A DNA stretch of 64,000 bases from Clostridium sartagoforme (GCF_004794105.1 NZ_SRYR01000001.1:186001-250000), one strand, 5' to 3'. Shown: positions 27,884 through 36,789, numbered from the stretch's first letter. The notes: generated by a model from the letters alone, not told the origin. A program made the numbers and translations.

Positions 27884-29596
27884 ATGGTAAAAAGATTTAT
27901 TAGTTATTATAAACCCTATAAGAAGTTATTTTTCTTTGATTTACTTGCAGCATTTACTACTGCAGCTTGTGATCTTGTTTATCCAATGATGACAAGAAAT
28001 TTAGTTAATGATAGTATTCCTAATAAAAATATTAGAATGCTAGTTGTTTTTGGAGTAACTTTGCTAGCTATTTATTTTATAAAAGCAGCATGTGGATACT
28101 TTATGCAATATTATGGACATGTTATGGGTGTACATATGCAAGGAGATATGAGAAGGGATATGTTCTTACATCTTCAAAAGTTACCTAATACTTACTTTGA
28201 TAACAATAAGACTGGTGATTTGATGAGCAGAATGATAAATGACCTTATGGATATTTCAGAGCTTGCTCACCATGGACCAGAGGATTTATTTGTTTCATTA
28301 GTAATGTTAATTGGTTCCTTTACAGTATTATGCACAATTAATATTCCATTAACTCTTATTATATTTGCATTTATACCTTTTATAGTTTTATTTACATGGA
28401 AGCAAAAAAATAAGATGTTAACTGCTTTTATGGAAACTAGAGTAGAAACATCTGCAGTTAATTCTAATTTAGAAAACTCTTTATCAGGAATAAGAATAAC
28501 TAAGGCATTTGTTTCACATGAGCATGAAATAGACAAGTTCCAAAAGGGAAATAATAGATTTAAGTCAGCTAGATCTAGAGCATATAAGGTTATGGCAGAA
28601 TATTTTGCAGGAGTAGGCTTTGGAATAGATTTTTTAGACTATGTAGTTTTAATTGCAGGTGGGATTTTCACATACTTTAATATAATTAACTTAGGAGATT
28701 TCTTTGCTTATCTTTTATACATAAAATTATTTACACAGCCAATTAAAAAGCTTGTAAACTTTATGGAGCAATATCAAAATGGAATGACTGGTTTTAAGAG
28801 ATTTACTTCTATAATTGATGAAAAGACAGAAGAGGATGGAAAGATAGAGCTTAAAGATGTTAAAGGAAATATTGAATTTAAAGATGTACACTTTAGCTAT
28901 GAAGAAAAGAGCATACTTGAAGGAATTGACTTAAATATTGAAAAAGGTAAGATGCTTGCTCTAGTAGGACCTTCTGGTGGAGGTAAAACTACTTTCTGCA
29001 ACTTAATTCCTAGATTTTATGATGTTACAGAAGGTGATATAACTATTGATGATAAAAGTGTGTTTGATGTTACTTTAGAATCCTTAAGAAGTAATATAGG
29101 AATAGTTCAACAAGATGTGTTTTTATTTACTGGAACAATAAAGGATAATATATTATATGGTAATCAAAATGCAACAGATGAAGAAGTAATAGCAGCAGCA
29201 AAAAGAGCAAATATACATGACTTTATTATGAAACTAGATGATGGATATGACACTTATATTGGTGAAAGAGGAGTTAAACTATCAGGTGGACAAAAACAAA
29301 GAATTTCTATTGCTAGGGTATTTTTAAAGAATCCACCAATATTAATTTTAGATGAAGCAACTTCAGCTTTAGATAATACAACAGAGTATATGATTCAAAA
29401 ATCCTTAGAAGAGCTTTGTAAGGGAAGAACTACTATAGTAGTTGCACATAGATTATCAACTATTAAAAATGCAGATGAAATCCTAGTTTTAACTGACAAA
29501 GGAATTGAGGAAAAGGGAAGTCATGAAGATTTATTAAAGGTTGATGGACTTTATAAAGAATTATATGAATCACAATTTTTAAATTTAAAGAAATAA
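27884..29596 (+). CDS. ABC exporter, fused permease and ATPase
   Basis: 570 residues. Six transmembrane helices (about 1-300) fused to a nucleotide-binding domain with Walker A GPSGGGKTT (about 366-374), Q-loop VQQDVF, LSGGQKQRISIARVF, Walker B ILILDEATSALD and H-loop VAHRLST. This is the half-transporter type of BmrA/LmrA/MsbA and works as a dimer; only one gene is present, so a homodimer is likely. Substrate (drug, lipid or peptide) not readable. Start ATG after AGGAGG. Confidence 0.9.
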   Translation: MVKRFISYYKPYKKLFFFDLLAAFTTAACDLVYPMMTRNLVNDSIPNKNIRMLVVFGVTLLAIYFIKAACGYFMQYYGHVMGVHMQGDMRRDMFLHLQKLPNTYFDNNKTGDLMSRMINDLMDISELAHHGPEDLFVSLVMLIGSFTVLCTINIPLTLIIFAFIPFIVLFTWKQKNKMLTAFMETRVETSAVNSNLENSLSGIRITKAFVSHEHEIDKFQKGNNRFKSARSRAYKVMAEYFAGVGFGIDFLDYVVLIAGGIFTYFNIINLGDFFAYLLYIKLFTQPIKKLVNFMEQYQNGMTGFKRFTSIIDEKTEEDGKIELKDVKGNIEFKDVHFSYEEKSILEGIDLNIEKGKMLALVGPSGGGKTTFCNLIPRFYDVTEGDITIDDKSVFDVTLESLRSNIGIVQQDVFLFTGTIKDNILYGNQNATDEEVIAAAKRANIHDFIMKLDDGYDTYIGERGVKLSGGQKQRISIARVFLKNPPILILDEATSALDNTTEYMIQKSLEELCKGRTTIVVAHRLSTIKNADEILVLTDKGIEEKGSHEDLLKVDGLYKELYESQFLNLKK

Positions 29597-29639
29597 AAAT
29601 ATAATAAATAGGAAAATATAATATAGTATATATGATTTC

Positions 29640-29685
29640 AAGAATTTAAATTTATCAAATAATAGTAAGATAAATTTAAATTCTT
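29640..29685. terminator. A/T hairpin between the ABC exporter and thioredoxin
   Basis: 17-bp perfect stem AAGAATTTAAATTTATC / GATAAATTTAAATTCTT; no T-run, so a weak or factor-assisted terminator at most. Confidence 0.4.
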
Positions 29686-29698
29686 AAAATATATGCTA

Positions 29699-29728
29699 TT
29701 GACGATATTATGTAGAATAAAGTAAAAT
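29699..29728 (+). promoter_or_regulatory. Thioredoxin operon promoter
   Basis: -35 TTGACG (29699-29704), 18-base spacer, -10 TAAAAT (29723-29728). Confidence 0.65.
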
Positions 29729-29738
29729 ATCAATATAG

Positions 29739-29755
29739 ATACCCACTAGGGGTAT
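29739..29755 (+). promoter_or_regulatory. CsoR/CstR-like operator before thioredoxin
   Basis: ATACCCACTAGGGGTAT: arms ATACCC and GGGTAT around 5 bases, the pattern of operators of copper- or persulfide-sensing CsoR-family repressors. It lies just after the expected transcription start. No CsoR-family gene is in the window. Confidence 0.6.
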
Positions 29756-29772
29756 AATAGGAGGTAGTTTAT

Positions 29773-30087
29773 ATGGTAGAACACGGAAGTGAATTAAATT
29801 TTGAAGAATTAGTTTTAAAAAATGAAGGAGTAGTTTTAGTAGATTTTTGGGCAAAGTGGTGCGGTCCTTGTAAGATGATAGCTCCAGTAGTAGAAGAAAT
29901 ATCTAATGAAGTTACAGATGCTAAATTCATAAAGGTAGATGTGGATGAAAATGAAAATTTAGCAAATAAGTACGATATAATGAGTATTCCAACATTAGTA
30001 GTATTTAAAAATGGTGAGCCTGTTGAAACATTAGTAGGATTTATGCCTAAGGATAGCTTAAAAGAAGCTGTTACTAAGCATTTATAA
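29773..30087 (+). CDS. trxA: Thioredoxin
   Basis: 104 residues, single thioredoxin domain with WCGPC (Cys30, Cys33) and cis-Pro in SIPTLVVF. General cytosolic protein disulfide reductant. Start ATG after AGGAGG. Followed at 14 bases by the flavoprotein that probably reduces it. Confidence 0.95.
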   Translation: MVEHGSELNFEELVLKNEGVVLVDFWAKWCGPCKMIAPVVEEISNEVTDAKFIKVDVDENENLANKYDIMSIPTLVVFKNGEPVETLVGFMPKDSLKEAVTKHL

Positions 30088-30101
30088 TTAGAGGTGAAAC
30101 T

Positions 30102-30968
30102 TTGAGTGAAAGATATGATATTGCAATTGTAGGAAGTGGACCTGCAGGTTTATCAGCAGCTTTAAATGCAAAAATAAGAAACAAAAGCTTTATTATTTTT
30201 GGAAATAAAAACTTATCTAGTAAAATAGAAAAAGCTCCTGGGATAAATAATTATCTTGGATTTCCTAATATAAGTGGAAATGATTTAAAGATAAAATTTC
30301 AAGAACATATTAAAGAAATGGAAATAGAAATAGCTGAATATAGAATAGATAGTATTTATGCAATGGGAAGTCATTTTGTATTAATGTCAAATGATAAGTC
30401 CTTTGAAGCTACATCAATTATTTTGGCGACTGGAATTGAATATACTAAACCCTTAGTAGGAGAGCTTGAATTCTTAGGAAGAGGAGTTAGTTATTGCGCT
30501 ACTTGCGATGCTAATTTTTATAAAAAGAAAAGAGTTGCGATATTAGGGTATAACAAAGAAGCAGAAAGGGATGCAAACTATGTATCTGAAATAGCTTCTG
30601 AAGTATATTATGTACCTATGTATAAAGAGCCATATAACATCAATGATAGTATTACTATTATTAAAGATAAACCTAAGAAGATATTAAATGAATCTAATAA
30701 TAGAACTTTAGTTTTAGAGAATAATGAAATTGAAGTTGATGGTATTTTTATAATAAAGGATTCCATTTCACCCGCTCAATTAGTCCCAGGATTATTAATT
30801 GAAGATGACCATATTTCAGTAGATAGATATATGAAAACTAATATTAAAGGTTGCTTTGCAGCAGGGGATTGTGTAGGAAAACCATATCAATATATAAAAG
30901 CAGCTGGAGAAGGCAATATTGCATCATTAAGTGCAGTAAAGTACTTAGATGAATTAAAGAAAAAATAG
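30102..30968 (+). CDS. Thioredoxin-reductase-like flavoprotein lacking NADPH motifs (possibly ferredoxin-linked)
   Basis: 288 residues. FAD loop IVGSGPAGLSAALNAK (about 9-24), redox pair CATC (Cys132, Cys135) and C-terminal FAD motif CFAAGDCVGKPYQYIKAAGEG are intact. The middle domain should carry GGGxSA and HRR for NADPH but reads ILGYNKEAERDA and VYYVPMYKEP, so NADPH binding looks lost. Clostridial ferredoxin-dependent flavin thioredoxin reductases have this feature. Start is TTG after GAGGTG. Paired with trxA, so it most likely reduces that thioredoxin; electron donor is inferred. Confidence 0.85.
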   Translation: MSERYDIAIVGSGPAGLSAALNAKIRNKSFIIFGNKNLSSKIEKAPGINNYLGFPNISGNDLKIKFQEHIKEMEIEIAEYRIDSIYAMGSHFVLMSNDKSFEATSIILATGIEYTKPLVGELEFLGRGVSYCATCDANFYKKKRVAILGYNKEAERDANYVSEIASEVYYVPMYKEPYNINDSITIIKDKPKKILNESNNRTLVLENNEIEVDGIFIIKDSISPAQLVPGLLIEDDHISVDRYMKTNIKGCFAAGDCVGKPYQYIKAAGEGNIASLSAVKYLDELKKK

Positions 30969-31015
30969 TATATTTTAATAACAAACTTTAAGGAATAAAT
31001 AATGTTTAAAAAAGT

Positions 31016-31056
31016 AAGGATGAAACTAGATATTTTAATGTTTCATCCTTTATATT
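31016..31056 (+). terminator. Intrinsic terminator of the thioredoxin operon
   Basis: 11-bp stem AAGGATGAAAC / GTTTCATCCTT with a T-rich tail. Confidence 0.8.
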
Positions 31057-31177
31057 TTAATAAATTTATAAAGTTGTACTAATTAGTCAATTTTTTTTAG
31101 GATAATACTTTTTTATTGGGGGAAACTGTATTATTATAAGAGTATGAAATAAAAATACTTACGAAAGGGTGAGGTTA

Positions 31178-32914
31178 ATGAGTAAAAGAAATAAAAGTAG
31201 TAAAGTTAATCCATTATTAGTTGTAGGGGCTATAGCAGGAACAGCAGCAGTAATTGCAGCTGCAAAGAAAATAAAAGATAATAATGATAAAAAGGCTAAG
31301 ATGATAACTTATTCAGAAGGTTTTGTAGAAAGTGGAGATAGACAAATCTACTTTGTTGGTGGTGGATTAGCTTCTCTTGCAGGTGCAGTTTATTTAATTA
31401 GAGACTGTAAAGTGAAGGGTGAAAATATTCATATTATTGAAAGCGCCAATATATTAGGTGGCAGTAATGATGGAGCTGGAAATACTCAAAATGGATTTAT
31501 AGTTCGTGGCGGGAGAATGCTAAATGAAGAAACATATGAAAACTTCTGGGAATTATTTAGTAGCATTCCTTCAATTGATATGCCTGGTATGAGTGTCACA
31601 GAAGAAATATTAAATTTCGATCATTTACATCCAACTCATGCACAAGCAAGGCTAATTGATGAAGATGGGAATATTTTAAATGTTAAAAGCATGGGATTCA
31701 ATAATGCAGATCGTTTAGCTTTAGGAAAATTAATGATGATGCCTGAAGAGAAATTAGATGACTTAACTATTGAAGATTGGTTTAAAGATACACCACATTT
31801 CTTTACTACAAACTTCTGGTATATGTGGCAAACTACTTTTGCCTTCCAAAAGTGGTCTAGTTTATTTGAATTTAAGCGTTATATGGAACGTATGATATTT
31901 GAATTTTCTCGTATAGAAACTTTAGAAGGTGTTACTCGTACTCCATATAATCAGTATGAATCATTAATATTACCTTTAAAGGAGTATTTAAATAAGTATA
32001 ATGTAGATTTCAGTATCAATGCTACTGTTACAGATATAGATTTTAAACCAGGAGATGGAATAACTGCTACAGCAATTCATATAAAGTCAGAGGATGAAGA
32101 AAGCATAATTGAGTTAAGAGATGAAGATTTATGCATAGTAACGAATGGATGTATGACTGATTGCGCGACTTTAGGAGATTTAAAAACTGCACCAGAATAT
32201 CTTCCAAGTAATCCTCCTTCAGGAGACCTTTGGGAAAGGATAGCAAAGAAGAAATTAGGACTTGGTAATCCAGTTCCATTCTTTAATCATCCAGAGCAAA
32301 CTAATTGGGAAAGCTTCACAGTTACTTGCAAAGGTAATAAGCTATTAAAGCTAATTGAGCAATTCTCTGGTAATATACCTGGAAGTGGAGCTTTAATGAC
32401 ATTTAAAGATTCAAGTTGGTTAATGAGTATTGTAGTTGCTGCCCAACCTCACTTTAAGAACCAACCAATGGATACTACTATTTTCTGGGGATATGGACTT
32501 TATACAGATAAGGAAGGAGACTATGTTAAGAAGCCAATGAAAGAATGTACTGGTGAAGAAATTTTAATAGAATTATTACATCATTTACATTTTGAAGATA
32601 AACAAGATGAAATTATGGAAGACATAGTTAATGTTATACCATGTATGATGCCATATATAGATGCTCAATTCCAACCAAGAAAAATGACTGATAGACCTAA
32701 GGTTGTTCCAGAAGGTTCTACAAACTTTGCATTAATAAGTCAATTTGTAGAAATACCTGAAGATATGGTATTTACTGAAGAATATTCTGTTAGAGCTGCA
32801 AGAATAGCAGTATATAAATTATTAGGTGTTACTCATAAGTCAATAATACCTGTAACGCCTTATAAGAAGGATAAAAAAGTTTTATTAAAAGCGTTAAAGA
32901 AATCATATAGCTAG
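31178..32914 (+). CDS. ohyA: Oleate hydratase with N-terminal hydrophobic segment
   Basis: 578 residues from ATG 31178, chosen because AAAGGGTGAGG lies 5-10 bases upstream; the longer frame starts inside the ribosome site. FAD-dependent hydratase that adds water to the cis-9 double bond of unsaturated fatty acids (formerly myosin-cross-reactive antigen). FAD loop YFVGGGLASLAGAVYLI (about 51-67), ILGGSNDGAGN, and the family core RGGRMLNEETYENFWELF are seen. Residues about 8-27 (PLLVVGAIAGTAAVIAAAKK) form a hydrophobic stretch that typical oleate hydratases lack, suggesting membrane association. Monocistronic. In gut bacteria it detoxifies host oleate. Confidence 0.92.
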   Translation: MSKRNKSSKVNPLLVVGAIAGTAAVIAAAKKIKDNNDKKAKMITYSEGFVESGDRQIYFVGGGLASLAGAVYLIRDCKVKGENIHIIESANILGGSNDGAGNTQNGFIVRGGRMLNEETYENFWELFSSIPSIDMPGMSVTEEILNFDHLHPTHAQARLIDEDGNILNVKSMGFNNADRLALGKLMMMPEEKLDDLTIEDWFKDTPHFFTTNFWYMWQTTFAFQKWSSLFEFKRYMERMIFEFSRIETLEGVTRTPYNQYESLILPLKEYLNKYNVDFSINATVTDIDFKPGDGITATAIHIKSEDEESIIELRDEDLCIVTNGCMTDCATLGDLKTAPEYLPSNPPSGDLWERIAKKKLGLGNPVPFFNHPEQTNWESFTVTCKGNKLLKLIEQFSGNIPGSGALMTFKDSSWLMSIVVAAQPHFKNQPMDTTIFWGYGLYTDKEGDYVKKPMKECTGEEILIELLHHLHFEDKQDEIMEDIVNVIPCMMPYIDAQFQPRKMTDRPKVVPEGSTNFALISQFVEIPEDMVFTEEYSVRAARIAVYKLLGVTHKSIIPVTPYKKDKKVLLKALKKSYS

Positions 32915-32978
32915 AGTTAAGAAATAAAAAATAGGGATAAGTTAATAGTTAAAAGTTTAAAATGAAAAATTAAAAGGG

Positions 32979-33030
32979 AAAGAGTTGAGAATGTTTGTAA
33001 TGAAAAACTTCCTCAACTCTTTTATTTTAT
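32979..33030. terminator. Terminator between ohyA and the convergent VanW gene
   Basis: 11-bp stem AAAGAGTTGAG / CTCAACTCTTT followed by TTATTTTAT; the other side is also T-rich on the minus strand. Confidence 0.75.
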
Positions 33031-33073
33031 AATTTATTCTCAACTTATAATTATAATTAGCAATTACCCTTTA

Positions 33074-33889
33074 TCAATTACCTATATATGGTTGATACAT
33101 CATAAATGCATGATTTTCAGTGATGTATTCATCATTAATTTCTTCGTTAGCAATATTATAAACTTTTCTATATAGTACATTATTTCTAATATAATGACCA
33201 AAAAATCCAGGAGTCATTGAATGTTCTTTTTCGTAAACTTCATATCTATAATTACATCTTTCAGTTGAGCGCCATTCACCTATAAGATTTTCTTTTGTAA
33301 GATATAGTTTAAGCTGATAAGGAGTTTTGGTAGTGTTCTTTATTTCTAAATCTAAGTAATTATAAAAACATGTAGCACCAGAACCAAAGGGTTGGGTTCT
33401 ATTTACATCAGGAAAAACATCATGACTATGTCTATATCGTTCTGTAACAGTTAGAGGGGAATGTAAAGTTATCCAATAAATTAAATTAGATAATTGGCAT
33501 AAACCTCCACCAACACCAGATTCAAAGTCACCATTAGGGCTAAGAACCATCCCATCTTTATAACCTTTTCCATAAGTAGGTTTTCCGATTAGTTTCCAAT
33601 AGGAAAAGTATTCACTAGGCATAATAATAACCCCATCTAGCTTTTGTATTGCTAGTTTTAAATTTTCAACTTTATTATGTTGTAATGACATATCAACATT
33701 AAGTAACTTTCTATAAAGAGGTGTACTGTGTGTGAAAATTACATGGTTTAAAGTATCTTTATTAATATTTTTACTATATGTATTTTGAGAGAACCACCAG
33801 TAAAAATATTTTCTCATTTTATAGTAAGATTGTCCTAAAGTTAATCTTAATTTACTTCGATTAATAGGCTTTTTCTCAATATAGGTCAT
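33074..33889 (-). CDS. VanW family protein
   Basis: 271 residues from the ATG at 33889; TAGGAG lies just before it and inside the longer frame from 33949, so the longer start is rejected. The VanW core is clear: VIMPSEYFSYWKLIGKPTYGKGY, GVGGGLCQLSNLIYW, HSHDVFP. Found in vancomycin-resistance clusters and as stand-alone genes; function unresolved, likely wall-related. No vanHAX genes are near, so no resistance is implied. Confidence 0.9.
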   Translation of the reverse strand: MTYIEKKPINRSKLRLTLGQSYYKMRKYFYWWFSQNTYSKNINKDTLNHVIFTHSTPLYRKLLNVDMSLQHNKVENLKLAIQKLDGVIIMPSEYFSYWKLIGKPTYGKGYKDGMVLSPNGDFESGVGGGLCQLSNLIYWITLHSPLTVTERYRHSHDVFPDVNRTQPFGSGATCFYNYLDLEIKNTTKTPYQLKLYLTKENLIGEWRSTERCNYRYEVYEKEHSMTPGFFGHYIRNNVLYRKVYNIANEEINDEYITENHAFMMYQPYIGN

Positions 33890-34098
33890 AATTTCAACTC
33901 CTAAAAGATAATACAATATAATTGTAAAATAAAGGGATAATATATACAAGTAGTTAAATATATAAATTAATTTTTGAGATTAGGCAATATTTAGTATAGA
34001 ATATGGAAGTGGAAATTATGAATGGAAAAAATAAAGAAATGAAGATTATGAAATAAATGAATTAAAGAATGATAGTATTATTTTATTAAATAAAAATG

Positions 34099-34192
34099 AA
34101 AGAATTAAGGAAATAATTTAGCAAAGCTAAATTAGGAGGATCTTATCATCCAAACTCTCTAGGAGCTTATTCCATAATTCTTTCATTATTTA
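34099..34192. repeat. Structured intergenic repeat with nested hairpins
   Basis: Outer arms AATGAAAGAATTA and TAATTCTTTCATT enclose two small hairpins (TTTAGC-AAA-GCTAAA and GGAT-CTTATC-ATCC). The AATGAA-GAAT head followed by a TTT-GC/GC-AAA hairpin resembles the elements near 24461 and 61038. Confidence 0.4.
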
Positions 34193-34219
34193 AATATTTA
34201 ATTTTTTAATTATTTCAGT

Positions 34220-34248
34220 AATGTTAAAACTCTTAGAGTTTTAACATT
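34220..34248. terminator. 29-base perfect palindrome at the end of the NMO-like gene
   Basis: AATGTTAAAACTCT, one T, then AGAGTTTTAACATT. It overlaps the minus-strand stop codon. No T-run on the minus strand, so intrinsic termination is uncertain. Confidence 0.5.
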
Positions 34249-35329
34249 AAATTATAATTTCTGGCTGTGCTAAAGATTGTCCCATCATCTCATCAATTAA
34301 TTCTTTAACATATAAAAGTTTATCAATTCTATAGGCATTTCCACCGCAGAATACCAATCCATTTTCAACGTCACCTTTTACAGATTTAATTAAGGCAGAA
34401 CTTATACAGTACGGAGTAGTACCTGGGTTACAAGGAATTAAACAGTCATAACATTTAGTGATTTTAACTCTTTGAGTTTTTAATGTTTCAGTCAATTTAT
34501 TTCTTATTGCTCTTCCAGGCATTCCTACGGGACTAATTGTAAGCTCGATATCTTCTTTTTTGCAATTTACAAAAGCATTTTTGAAGTTGGGATGAGCATC
34601 GCATTCATGTGTTGCAACAAATCTTGTAGCCATTTGAACACCACTTGCTCCAAGATTTAAGTATCTCATCATATCTTCATGAGTAAATACGCCGCCAGCA
34701 ACAATTACAGGGATTTTTTTGTCGAAGTCTTTTTCAAAATTTTTAACTTCTTCAATTACAGCTGATACATATTTATCGAAATTAACTATATCATTATCTA
34801 GATTGTTTTTCTTAAAACCTAGATGACCACCAGCTAATGGGCCTTCTACAATTACAGCATCAGCAGTTCTATTAAAATGCTTTTTCCAGTAACTAAGTAC
34901 TAATTTACAAGCCTTAGCAGAAGACACTATAGGAGCTATTTTAATTGAGCTTCCTGCAGTTATTTCTGGTAAGTTTAGAGGTAATCCAGCACCTGAAATA
35001 ATTAAATCAGCTCCAGCCTCTATTGCTGTTTTAACATGTTCTATATAGTTATTCATAGCTACCATGGCATTAACACCAATAATACCATTTAAGCTTATTT
35101 CTTTTGCTTTTTTTATATGTTTAGTTAATCCTCTTAAGTTTGCAGCAAGGGTATTTTTTTCGAAATCTTCCTCCATATATCCTGGGTGAGCAGCTGAAAT
35201 AACGCCTATAGCACCATTCTTTGCTACATTACCAGCAAGATTAGATAAAGACACTCCAACTCCCATTCCCCCTTGGATTATAGGGACTTTAGCTATTAAA
35301 TCACCAATTATTAATGGTTTTATATTCAT
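34247..35329 (-). CDS. Nitronate monooxygenase / FabK-like FMN enzyme
   Basis: 360 residues from ATG 35329, preceded by AAGGAGAT; the longer frame to 35374 runs through a palindromic operator and is rejected. FMN TIM barrel: VPIIQGGMGVGVSLSNLAG, catalytic-type GPLAGGHLGF, IVAGGVFTHEDMMRYLNLGASGVQMATRF. A C-terminal Cys cluster (CYDCLIPCNP...YC) is typical of this subgroup. It may be an enoyl-ACP reductase-like or nitronate-oxidising enzyme. A FabT-like palindrome in its promoter, and the divergent fab operon, favour a lipid role. Confidence 0.82.
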   Translation of the reverse strand: MNIKPLIIGDLIAKVPIIQGGMGVGVSLSNLAGNVAKNGAIGVISAAHPGYMEEDFEKNTLAANLRGLTKHIKKAKEISLNGIIGVNAMVAMNNYIEHVKTAIEAGADLIISGAGLPLNLPEITAGSSIKIAPIVSSAKACKLVLSYWKKHFNRTADAVIVEGPLAGGHLGFKKNNLDNDIVNFDKYVSAVIEEVKNFEKDFDKKIPVIVAGGVFTHEDMMRYLNLGASGVQMATRFVATHECDAHPNFKNAFVNCKKEDIELTISPVGMPGRAIRNKLTETLKTQRVKITKCYDCLIPCNPGTTPYCISSALIKSVKGDVENGLVFCGGNAYRIDKLLYVKELIDEMMGQSLAQPEIII

Positions 35330-35352
35330 AATGTATCTCCTTTTAGTTTGAT

Positions 35353-35385
35353 ATAATAATATTTTGATTATCAAAATATTATTAT
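35353..35385. promoter_or_regulatory. FabT-like palindromic operator of the NMO/FabK-like gene
   Basis: Two perfect 15-base arms around TTA; the core is ATTTTGATTATCAAAAT (35361-35377). TTTGA-N-TCAAA cores are typical of the MarR-family fatty-acid repressor FabT. Confidence 0.6.
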
Positions 35386-35585
35386 TAGTATAATCTACAA
35401 ATTAAAAAAAGACAATATATGTTTTATAAATAATTTACAGTAACTTACTTCTATGGAGTTTAGAAGTAAAAATAATATATAAATTAAATGGAGTAATTGA
35501 AAGAATAGATTATTAAGTTTTAATTTATGATTAAAAAAATGTATCTTTAAGAAAAATATGATTTATTAAATTTAAATTACTATTA

Positions 35586-35614
35586 TTGACAAAACAAAAA
35601 AATGGTATTATTAT
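35586..35614 (+). promoter_or_regulatory. fab-acc operon promoter
   Basis: -35 TTGACA (35586-35591), 17-base spacer, -10 TATTAT (35609-35614). About 180 bases of leader follow to fabH. Confidence 0.75.
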
Positions 35615-35625
35615 GGTGATATTAC

Positions 35626-35638
35626 TTTGACAGTCAAA
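35626..35638 (+). promoter_or_regulatory. FabT-like operator of the fab-acc operon
   Basis: TTTGACAGTCAAA, perfect arms around one A, at about +5 to +17 of the predicted transcript. Further TTTGATAA half-site-like repeats lie at about 35741-35765. Confidence 0.6.
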
Positions 35639-35802
35639 ATATTTGAATAGAAATTCATAAATATGATTGGTAGAGTATAGAATTTAATAGCTTAAAGTAA
35701 GGCTACAAAGATTAAGTATTAATTTATTACAAACAAATGCTTTGATAATAAAAATATTTGATAAAAAAATAAATTTTAATTTATTTTAGAAAGAGGCGTT
35801 AA

Positions 35803-36777
35803 ATGGAAGGAGTTAAAATACTGGGGGTTGGTAAGTATTGTCCAGAAAATGTAGTTACTAATTTTGATTTAGAAAAAATAGTAGAAACTTCTGATGAATG
35901 GATAGTAAAGAGAACTGGAATTAAGGAAAGAAGAATATCTGATGGGGAAGGTACTGTGGAAATTGCTTATAAAGCAGCATTAAATGCTTTAAAAAACAGT
36001 AATTGCGGTAAAGATGACATTGATTTAATAATCGTAGCTACAACCTCACCAGATAAGATAATGCCGTCTACAGCGTGTAGTGTACAAGGGCTTTTAGACT
36101 GCAAAAATGCAGCTGCCTTTGATATATCAGCAGCTTGCTCCGGATTCGTATATTCTTTAATTATAGCAGATAGTTTAATAAAATCTGCAGGTAAGAAAAG
36201 AGCACTGATTATAGGAGCAGAAGTTTTATCTAAAATAGTTGATTGGTCAGATAGAAGTACTTGTGTACTTTTCGGTGATGGAGCAGGGGCAATGGTGATT
36301 GAAGCTTCTGATGAAAATTCAATTATTAGTTCTTGTTTTGCATCTGATGGAAAACTAGGAGAAAAAACTTTAGTAGCAGCTGAAATTAATTTAAACACAC
36401 CTTTTGCAAAAAGTGAAAATATAGAAAAAAGATATATAGAAATGAAAGGTGGGGAGGTCTTTAAGTTTGCAGTATCTATATTACCAGAGATAGTAAATGA
36501 TGTTTTAGATAAGGGGAATGAGAATTTAGAAAATATAAAATATATAGTTCCTCATCAAGCTAACTCAAGGATAATAGATGAAGCAGCAAGAAGACTTAAA
36601 GTAAATAGGGAAAAGTTTTATGTTAATGTTGATAAATATGGAAATACTTCAGCAGCAAGTATTCCAATAGCATTAAGTGAGCTTTCTGAAAAAGGCCTTA
36701 TTAATAAGGGAGACAAAATAATCTTAGCAGCCTTTGGTGGAGGATTAACCTGGGCTAGCACATTAATTAAATTTTAG
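35803..36777 (+). CDS. fabH: 3-oxoacyl-ACP synthase III (initiating ketoacyl synthase)
   Basis: 324 residues. Condenses acetyl-CoA (or a short acyl-CoA) with malonyl-ACP to start each fatty acid. The Cys-His-Asn triad is intact in SAACSGFVYSL, PHQANSRI and GNTSAASIP; WSDRSTCVLFGDGAGA is the usual FabH core. First gene of an 11-gene operon; start ATG after AAGAGG. Confidence 0.96.
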   Translation: MEGVKILGVGKYCPENVVTNFDLEKIVETSDEWIVKRTGIKERRISDGEGTVEIAYKAALNALKNSNCGKDDIDLIIVATTSPDKIMPSTACSVQGLLDCKNAAAFDISAACSGFVYSLIIADSLIKSAGKKRALIIGAEVLSKIVDWSDRSTCVLFGDGAGAMVIEASDENSIISSCFASDGKLGEKTLVAAEINLNTPFAKSENIEKRYIEMKGGEVFKFAVSILPEIVNDVLDKGNENLENIKYIVPHQANSRIIDEAARRLKVNREKFYVNVDKYGNTSAASIPIALSELSEKGLINKGDKIILAAFGGGLTWASTLIKF

Positions 36778-36789
36778 GAGGAATAAAAA

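Noticed and set aside
31074-31090. FapR-type operator before ohyA
   Set aside because: TTGTACTAATTAGTCAA has the half-sites in the opposite orientation to FapR boxes; kept only as an unassigned palindrome.
33074-33949. VanW as a sign of glycopeptide resistance
   Set aside because: No vanA/B ligase, vanH, vanX or VanRS-type pair nearby; lone VanW proteins are common in clostridia.
35967-36398. 143-residue minus-strand ORF
   Set aside because: Antisense shadow of fabH.
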